Below the pieces are notes generated by a model, which was not told the origin of the DNA, ran no database searches, and saw nothing but the letters and a program-made list of their open reading frames with translations. Both the position numbers and the translations under genes were made by a program. DNA of 5,071 nucleotides from Bacillota bacterium (lineage in GTDB: Bacteria > Bacillota > Dethiobacteria > Dethiobacterales > Dethiobacteraceae): assembly GCA_024650095.1 (NCBI GenBank), contig JANKMV010000190.1, forward strand, positions 1-5,071, given 5' to 3'. Below are positions 1 to 5,071 of this stretch, piece by piece (the first letter of the stretch is position 1; each line of letters opens with the position of its first letter).

Positions 1-1
1 G

Positions 2-3000
2 ATTGCTGCTGATTGTGTGCCCTTTGCTTATGCTGATTTTCATCGTCAATTTCTCGCCATTACAGATCATGGTGTGATGTATGGTGTGGTTGATTTTTAT
101 AAGGCAGCCCAAAAAGCGGGCATTAAGCCTGTAATCGGCTGCGAAGTCTATGTGGCACCCCGTGGACGCTACGACCGTGATGCGCGTCGTGACAGCAAAC
201 AGCATCATTTAGTGCTGTTGGCACGCAATAATGAGGGGTACAAAAATTTAATGCAGTTGGTAACTCGGGGTTTTAGTGAAGGCTTCTATTATAAACCCCG
301 CGTCGACCATGACCTATTAACTCAATACAATTCTGGCTTAATTGCGCTGTCTGCCTGCATCGCTGGAGAAATACCCATGGCTCTCTTGGAGGCGCGCGAA
401 GAAGACGCACATCGTTACGTACAATTTTATCAAGAAACGTTTGGTCGTGAAAACTTTTATTTGGAGTTGCAAGATCATGGTTTAGATCAGCAAAAAGAAT
501 TAAATCCCCAATTAATTGCGCTAGCACGAGCAACCAATACACCACTCGTAGTGACAAACGATCTCCATTACATTAATAAAGAGGATGCACATCCACATGA
601 TGTATTACTTTGTATCCAAACAGGTAAAACATTAGAAGATAAAAACCGACTACGTTTTTCTACTGATGAGTTTTACTTGAAATCAGCAGAGGAAATGGCG
701 GCACTGTTCCCGGATTTACCTGAAGTTGTTACAAATACACTAGAAATTGCGGAACGCTGCAACGTCGACTTTGAATTTGGTAAAACCCATTTACCCGTCT
801 ACGCAATTCCAGCACCTCACGATGATAACAGCTATTTGCGTGATCTCTGTATTAGTGGGACCAAGAAGCATTATGGTGATCCCATGCCTGCACACGTAGA
901 AGAGAGGTTAAATTACGAACTGCAAGTCATCACTGAGATGGGCTACGCATCTTACTTTTTAATTGTTTGGGATTTTGTCAACTATGCTCATGAAAATGAT
1001 ATTTTTGTTGGACCTGGCCGTGGTTCCGCCGCGGGTAGCTTGGTCGCATATAGCCTTGGTATTACCAATATTGATCCGCTTAAATACAATTTGCTATTTG
1101 AACGTTTCCTTAACCCAGAGCGTGTGACCATGCCTGATATCGATATTGATTTCTGCTACGAAAAGCGTGAGCGTGTGATTGAGTATGTAACAGAAAAATA
1201 TGGGGCAGATTCCGTGTCCCAAATCATCACTTTTGGTACCATGGCAGCCCGTGCGGCTGTACGTGATGTGGGTCGTGTGCTCAATCTTCCCTACGCTGAA
1301 GTAGATAAAATAGCTAAACTTATTCCCACTGAATTAAATATAACCATTAAGGATGCACTGTCAAAGGCTGCAGATTTGAAGGCGCTCTATGATAAGGACA
1401 GTCGCGTCAAGCAGCTGTTGGATTTAAGCATGGCTGTTGAAGGTTTGCCACGCCATGCTTCGATGCACGCCGCGGGCGTTGTTATCTCCGGTGCGCCCCT
1501 AGTAGAATTTGTCCCTTTGCAAAAATCGAAAGACGGTATGGTAACACAGTTCCCCATGGGTACCTTGGAAGACCTGGGTATGCTGAAAATGGACTTTTTG
1601 GGTTTACGTACTTTGACCATTATGGGTGAAGCCGTGCGTTTGATTAAAAAGACAGTGGACATTGATGTGGACTTGGCGGCGCTTCCTCTTGATGATCAAA
1701 AGACGTACGAGATGCTCTCATTAGGAGATACATCAGGTGTTTTCCAGTTGGAATCGAGTGGGATGCGCAATGTCTTGCGAGAACTTAAACCCAACGTCTT
1801 TGAAGATATTATTGCGGTGGTGGCACTGTATCGCCCCGGTCCCATGGATCAAATTCCCACCTTTATTCAAAGTAAACATGGAATTATTCCCATTAAATAT
1901 TTGCATCCCGACTTAGAACCCATCCTCCAAGAAACATATGGTATCATGGTCTATCAGGAGCAGATTATGCAGGTGGCGTCGGCGATGGCAGGCTTCTCCC
2001 TAGGCGAGGCAGATTTACTACGCCGTGCCATCAGTAAAAAGAAACTGGAAGTATTAAATCAACAAAGGGAGTTGTTTGTCAACGGTTGTGTGGCAAAGGG
2101 CCACACCAAGGCTACAGGGAACGAACTCTACGATTTAATTGTTAAATTTGCTTCCTATGGTTTCAACAAATCGCATGCTGCCGCGTATGCGTTGGTTGCC
2201 TATCAAACGGCGTATTTAAAAGCAAACTTTCCTACCCAATATATGGCGGCACAACTAACGGGCGTAATGGCCACCACTGATAAGGTGGCGGGTTATATTG
2301 CCGACTGTAAGAAGATGGGCATCTCCGTATTGCCACCCGATGTAAATCTCAGTGAGACTTTTTTTACAGTAACAGATGAACAGATCATTCGCTATGGACT
2401 CGCTGCCGTAAAAAATGTCGGCATGGGAGCCATTGAGTCATTGTTGGCAACGCGCACTGAAAAAGGATCTTTTGCTTCTTTGCGTGATTTCTGCTCTCGT
2501 GTGGATTTACGCAGTTGTAACAAGAAGGTGATGGAAAGTTTAACGAAATGCGGTGCTTTTGATTGTTTCAAAGCGAACCGAAATCAGATATTTGCCGTTT
2601 TGGATGAGACTGTAGCCGCGGCACAAACATTGCATCGTGAAAGACAAAATGGCCAGATTAGTATGTTTGAAATTGTGGAAGATACAGATGATGATGTGGC
2701 ATGGGTGCAGCTAGATGATGATTTCCCCGATCTACCAGAGCCAGCACCGCAAGATCGACTCACTATGGAAAAAGAAGCATTGGGATTATACATTAGTGGG
2801 CATCCGTTGGAAGAGTATACTAGTGTATTAAAGTTCTACCCCAACCTATTTAATTTAAACGAATTAGCAGAGTTGCCTGATGAACATAATGTTGTGGCAG
2901 CGGGCATGATAAGTGCCTTTAAGCCTATTTTTACCAAGGCGGGCAAGCCCATGTCTTTCTTTACGTTAGAAGACTTGACAGCGGGTGTAGAGGTTGTGGT

Positions 3001-3370
3001 CTTTACCACCATTCATGAGCAGGTTAAGGAATTTTTGCAAAATGATCAGGTTGTAATCGTCCATGGCAAGATAAGCCATAGAGAAGAAGAAGAAGCGAAA
3101 ATTCTTGCTGATAATATTGTGTTACTTCCTAGGGAAGCTCGACAAGTAACGATTCGATGCAGGGAAGATGGGAATATTAGTCAGTTATTATCATTAAAAG
3201 AGCTACTCAATAACGTGCGTGGCATTATGCCCGTCTATCTTTCGTTTCCCACAGCAAAAAAGAAAGTGCTACTAGCACAAAATTATTGGTTATATGAAGA
3301 CGCACCGCAAATTTCCGATATCGAAAGACTCTTCGGTAGCGATGCTGTTAGTGTACAGAAAGTCGGATAA
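2..3370 (+). CDS. dnaE: DNA polymerase III subunit alpha (DnaE), 5'-partial
   Basis: This is the catalytic subunit of a C-family replicative DNA polymerase, which extends primers at the replication fork in the cytoplasm. The frame is open from base 2, and about 1122 residues are visible. The true start and the first PHP motif (HxH) lie upstream, so the GTG at 17 is not the start. The remaining PHP ligand motifs are present: ITDHG (59-73), GCE (137-145), HH (203-208), SAC (350-358) and NDLHY (557-571). The palm follows, with GPGRGSAAG (1010-1036), PDIDIDF (1133-1153, supplying two catalytic aspartates) and the third aspartate in KMDFLG (1592-1594). Next come the fingers (about 1934-2044), a helix-hairpin-helix region (about 2390-2570), a clamp-binding-like QISMF (2654-2668), an OB fold (about 2891-3127) and a C-terminal domain. 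The domain order is that of DnaE, not PolC, because no exonuclease domain is inserted in PHP. Stop is TAA, with pfkA 64 bases downstream. Identity is near certain; the DnaE1/DnaE3 subtype is not resolved. Confidence 0.97.
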   Translation: MAADCVPFAYADFHRQFLAITDHGVMYGVVDFYKAAQKAGIKPVIGCEVYVAPRGRYDRDARRDSKQHHLVLLARNNEGYKNLMQLVTRGFSEGFYYKPRVDHDLLTQYNSGLIALSACIAGEIPMALLEAREEDAHRYVQFYQETFGRENFYLELQDHGLDQQKELNPQLIALARATNTPLVVTNDLHYINKEDAHPHDVLLCIQTGKTLEDKNRLRFSTDEFYLKSAEEMAALFPDLPEVVTNTLEIAERCNVDFEFGKTHLPVYAIPAPHDDNSYLRDLCISGTKKHYGDPMPAHVEERLNYELQVITEMGYASYFLIVWDFVNYAHENDIFVGPGRGSAAGSLVAYSLGITNIDPLKYNLLFERFLNPERVTMPDIDIDFCYEKRERVIEYVTEKYGADSVSQIITFGTMAARAAVRDVGRVLNLPYAEVDKIAKLIPTELNITIKDALSKAADLKALYDKDSRVKQLLDLSMAVEGLPRHASMHAAGVVISGAPLVEFVPLQKSKDGMVTQFPMGTLEDLGMLKMDFLGLRTLTIMGEAVRLIKKTVDIDVDLAALPLDDQKTYEMLSLGDTSGVFQLESSGMRNVLRELKPNVFEDIIAVVALYRPGPMDQIPTFIQSKHGIIPIKYLHPDLEPILQETYGIMVYQEQIMQVASAMAGFSLGEADLLRRAISKKKLEVLNQQRELFVNGCVAKGHTKATGNELYDLIVKFASYGFNKSHAAAYALVAYQTAYLKANFPTQYMAAQLTGVMATTDKVAGYIADCKKMGISVLPPDVNLSETFFTVTDEQIIRYGLAAVKNVGMGAIESLLATRTEKGSFASLRDFCSRVDLRSCNKKVMESLTKCGAFDCFKANRNQIFAVLDETVAAAQTLHRERQNGQISMFEIVEDTDDDVAWVQLDDDFPDLPEPAPQDRLTMEKEALGLYISGHPLEEYTSVLKFYPNLFNLNELAELPDEHNVVAAGMISAFKPIFTKAGKPMSFFTLEDLTAGVEVVVFTTIHEQVKEFLQNDQVVIVHGKISHREEEEAKILADNIVLLPREARQVTIRCREDGNISQLLSLKELLNNVRGIMPVYLSFPTAKKKVLLAQNYWLYEDAPQISDIERLFGSDAVSVQKVG

Positions 3371-3420
3371 GTACAATCATGCCAGGGCAGATTATGGGTA
3401 TGTACGAGTAAAAAAGTAAC

Positions 3421-3426
3421 GAGGAG
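3421..3426 (+). promoter_or_regulatory. Ribosome binding site of pfkA
   Basis: GAGGAG lies 8 bases upstream of the ATG at 3435, a normal Shine-Dalgarno distance. It supports that ATG as the start, which also gives the expected PfkA N-terminus (MRKIGVLTSGGDAPG). Confidence 0.85.
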
Positions 3427-3434
3427 TCTAACAT

Positions 3435-4394
3435 ATGCGTAAAATTGGTGTGCTTACCTCAGGTGGCGATGCACCAGGCATGAATGCTGCCATTCGTGCT
3501 GTCGTTCGTAAGGCCATCTACCATGGCATGGAGGTCATAGGCTTCCGACGTGGCTATCATGGTCTCATGGAGGGGGAATTTGATCTTTTGCGTCTTGGTT
3601 CCGTGGCTGATATTATTCATCGTGGGGGCACCATCCTACTCACGGCAAGGGCGCCAGAATTTATTGAACTTGCAGGTCGTCAACGAGCAGTGAAAGTGAT
3701 TCGAGAAAGTGGCATAGACGCCTTGGTGGTGATTGGCGGTGATGGCTCCTTTCGCGGCGCGTTGGAGCTGGAGAATCTTGGAGTTTGCACAGTGGGCGTA
3801 CCAGGGACCATTGATAATGACATTGCTTGTACCGATTACACCATCGGTTTTGATACGGCCGTTAATAATGTAACGGACGCTGTTAATAAAGTACGGGATA
3901 CAGCCACTTCACACGAGCGTGTTTATGTGATTGAAGTCATGGGGCGGTCGGCCGGCTATATTGCGCTAGCAGCTGGCTTGGCTGGCGGAGCTGAATCTAT
4001 CCTTGTCCCTGAAATTCCCTTTGATTTGGACGAAGTGATGGAGCGTTTACGGCGTGGTGTGAAACGGGGTAAGTTACATAGCATAATTTTAGTTGCCGAA
4101 GGAGCGGCCAGTGCCATTTCCGTTGCAGAAGCATTGAAGTCGCATACACATATGGATGTCCGAGTTACTATTTTAGGTCATGTGCAGCGTGGAGGCACAC
4201 CCACTGCTTTTGATCGAATGCTCGCCAGTCGGCTTGGTGCGGCGGCGGTCGATCTATTACGCTCTGGTTGCCATGGCCAAATGCTAGGTTTTCTTAATGG
4301 CCAAGTGCAGGGCATTCCCTTCGAAAAAGCGCTAGCTCAACAAAAGAGCTTTCCCAAAGATCTCTACCAACTAGCTACAATCTTGGCCATCTAG
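3435..4394 (+). CDS. pfkA: ATP-dependent 6-phosphofructokinase
   Basis: This cytoplasmic enzyme phosphorylates fructose 6-phosphate to fructose 1,6-bisphosphate with ATP, the committed step of glycolysis, normally as a homotetramer. The 319 residues match the usual bacterial length and align without gaps to Bacillus-type PfkA numbering over the motifs checked. ATP-site elements are SGGDAPG (9-15), R72 and GGDGS (101-105). The catalytic loop is PGTIDND (123-129) with base D127. Substrate contacts are R162, M169-G170-R171, E222, R243, H249 and R252. G104 and G124 indicate ATP rather than pyrophosphate use, since PPi-type enzymes carry Asp and Lys there. Effector-site residues R21, R25, R154, E187, R211 and K213 are all present, so ADP activation and PEP inhibition are expected. 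It sits between dnaE and pyk on the same strand, 30 bases before pyk, and is probably co-transcribed with it. No anomaly is visible. Confidence 0.98.
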   Translation: MRKIGVLTSGGDAPGMNAAIRAVVRKAIYHGMEVIGFRRGYHGLMEGEFDLLRLGSVADIIHRGGTILLTARAPEFIELAGRQRAVKVIRESGIDALVVIGGDGSFRGALELENLGVCTVGVPGTIDNDIACTDYTIGFDTAVNNVTDAVNKVRDTATSHERVYVIEVMGRSAGYIALAAGLAGGAESILVPEIPFDLDEVMERLRRGVKRGKLHSIILVAEGAASAISVAEALKSHTHMDVRVTILGHVQRGGTPTAFDRMLASRLGAAAVDLLRSGCHGQMLGFLNGQVQGIPFEKALAQQKSFPKDLYQLATILAI

Positions 4395-4410
4395 GGAACT
4401 CCATTGGAAT

Positions 4411-4417
4411 AAGGAGG
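4411..4417 (+). promoter_or_regulatory. Ribosome binding site of pyk (decides a TTG start)
   Basis: AAGGAGG is a near-perfect complement to the 16S rRNA 3' end. It lies 7 bases before the TTG at 4425. There is no ATG or GTG at a suitable distance in the pyk frame, so this site fixes TTG as the initiation codon. Confidence 0.9.
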
Positions 4418-4424
4418 AATTATA

Positions 4425-5071
4425 TTGCGCAGGACCAAAATTGTTTGTACTGTCGGACCTGTCAGTAGTGACGTGCCCATCTTGAGGGAGCTTATTATGG
4501 CAGGCATGGACGTGGCAAGACTTAACTTTTCCCATGGTACCCACGAAACCCATGCTGCCACCATTGTTGCTGTGCGTCAGGCAGCAAGAGAAAATGGTGG
4601 TAACATCGCTCTACTATTGGATACCAAGGGCCCAGAAATACGAATAGGGCTTTTTCGGGAGGGTCAAATCACCTTACACGAAGAGAACTTATTTTCCCTA
4701 ACAACAGATCTGATTGAGGGAGATGAGCAGCGTGTTTCTGTAAACTATCCAGGAATTATTGGGGATGTTACACCAGGGATGCGGGTGCTTCTAGATGACG
4801 GACTTGTTGTTTTAGAAATAGTGGAGATAACGGATACAGATGTGAAGTGCCGTGTGTTGACGGGGGGTACACTCTCTAATCATAAAGGAGTAAACATTCC
4901 CGACGCCAAATTACAATTGCCCGCTGTTTCACCGCAGGACCGGGAAGATATAATCTTTGCCATCAAACACGATATGGATTTTATTGCCGCTTCCTTTACA
5001 CGAAAAGTGGATGATGTGTTGGCCATTCGTGCTATCTTAGAGGAATTTCGTTCCGATATTCAAATTATTGC
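4425..5071 (+). CDS. pyk: Pyruvate kinase, 3'-partial
   Basis: Pyruvate kinase converts phosphoenolpyruvate and ADP to pyruvate and ATP, the last step of glycolysis, in the cytoplasm. The first 215 codons are visible and remain open at the window end. The N-terminus RRTKIVCTVGP is the family hallmark. ARLNFSHG (31-38) supplies R32, N34 and S36, and LLLDTKGPEIR (63-73) supplies D66, T67 and R73; together these form the PEP/K+/nucleotide site at the top of the A-domain barrel. The B domain spans roughly residues 70-170. The barrel then resumes with DFIAASFTRK. The sequence ends at QII, just before the expected (A)KIEN segment with the catalytic lysine, so that residue, the allosteric C domain and any C-terminal PEP-utilizer domain cannot be judged. 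The start is TTG, chosen from the Shine-Dalgarno at 4411 and the family N-terminus. Only 30 bases separate it from pfkA, which indicates one operon. Confidence 0.96.
   Translation, partial: MRRTKIVCTVGPVSSDVPILRELIMAGMDVARLNFSHGTHETHAATIVAVRQAARENGGNIALLLDTKGPEIRIGLFREGQITLHEENLFSLTTDLIEGDEQRVSVNYPGIIGDVTPGMRVLLDDGLVVLEIVEITDTDVKCRVLTGGTLSNHKGVNIPDAKLQLPAVSPQDREDIIFAIKHDMDFIAASFTRKVDDVLAIRAILEEFRSDIQII

Noticed and set aside
273..557. Minus-strand open frame of 94 codons inside dnaE
   Set aside because: It lies fully opposite conserved PHP-domain coding sequence, has no recognisable protein motif and no supporting context. It is a shadow of the real gene.
1387..1662. Minus-strand open frame of 91 codons opposite the DnaE palm
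   Set aside because: It is antisense to the catalytic core, with low-complexity composition and no family resemblance.
2584..2793. Minus-strand serine-rich open frame of 69 codons opposite the clamp-binding region of dnaE
   Set aside because: The serine richness mirrors Asp/Glu-rich codons on the sense strand, so it is a composition artefact.
3346..3377. Possible promoter for pfkA: TACAAT (3372-3377) as a -10 box at the end of dnaE
   Set aside because: The hexamer is a good -10 match, but about 17-18 bases upstream there is only TTAGTG or similar, a poor -35, with no extended -10 TG. One good hexamer is expected by chance, so it is not called.
3379..3411. Ten-codon open frame MPGQIMGMYE between dnaE and pfkA (possible leader peptide)
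   Set aside because: It has no convincing ribosome binding site, no run of regulatory codons and no attenuator structure after it. An ORF this short in a 64-base gap is likely chance.
4297..4390. Inverted repeat ATGGCCAAG (4297-4305) / CTTGGCCAT (4382-4390), plus a further ATGGCCAA copy at 4273-4280
   Set aside because: The arms lie inside the pfkA coding sequence, are about 76 bases apart and contain the self-palindrome TGGCCA, a common coding string. A regulatory structure is not supported.
4371..4553. Minus-strand open frame of 60 codons across the pfkA-pyk junction
   Set aside because: It is antisense to the conserved start of pyruvate kinase and to the pyk ribosome binding site, with no recognisable motif.

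Overview
The window is a compact, single-strand stretch of bacterial core genome. It carries three genes on the + strand: the catalytic subunit of DNA polymerase III (dnaE, cut at its 5' end by the window edge), ATP-dependent 6-phosphofructokinase (pfkA, complete) and pyruvate kinase (pyk, cut at its 3' end). The order dnaE-pfkA-pyk, strong purine-rich Shine-Dalgarno sequences (GAGGAG, AAGGAGG), a TTG start codon and a moderate base composition all point to a member of the Bacillota (Firmicutes). A clostridial or Negativicutes-type anaerobe fits best, but the sequence alone does not fix the genus.

Layout: positions 2-3370 encode DnaE from the middle of its PHP domain to its natural C-terminus. 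A 64-base gap (3371-3434) holds only a weak imperfect hairpin and the pfkA ribosome binding site. Positions 3435-4394 encode a full 319-residue PfkA. A 30-base gap (4395-4424) holds the pyk ribosome binding site. From 4425 to the window end runs pyk, initiated at TTG, broken off just before the expected catalytic lysine segment. I see no convincing terminator in either gap and no clear promoter, so the three genes are probably co-transcribed. There are no RNA genes, mobile elements, CRISPR arrays or long repeats.

Functionally, pfkA and pyk encode the two classical control points of glycolysis: fructose 6-phosphate to fructose 1,6-bisphosphate, and PEP to pyruvate with ATP formation. PfkA keeps both catalytic and allosteric residues of the Bacillus-type enzyme, so it should be inhibited by PEP and activated by ADP. 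PEP is the substrate removed by the next gene product. Placing a replicative polymerase directly upstream of these two enzymes recurs in Firmicutes and is the most thought-provoking aspect of an otherwise ordinary region. I found no evidence of a previously undescribed system here.
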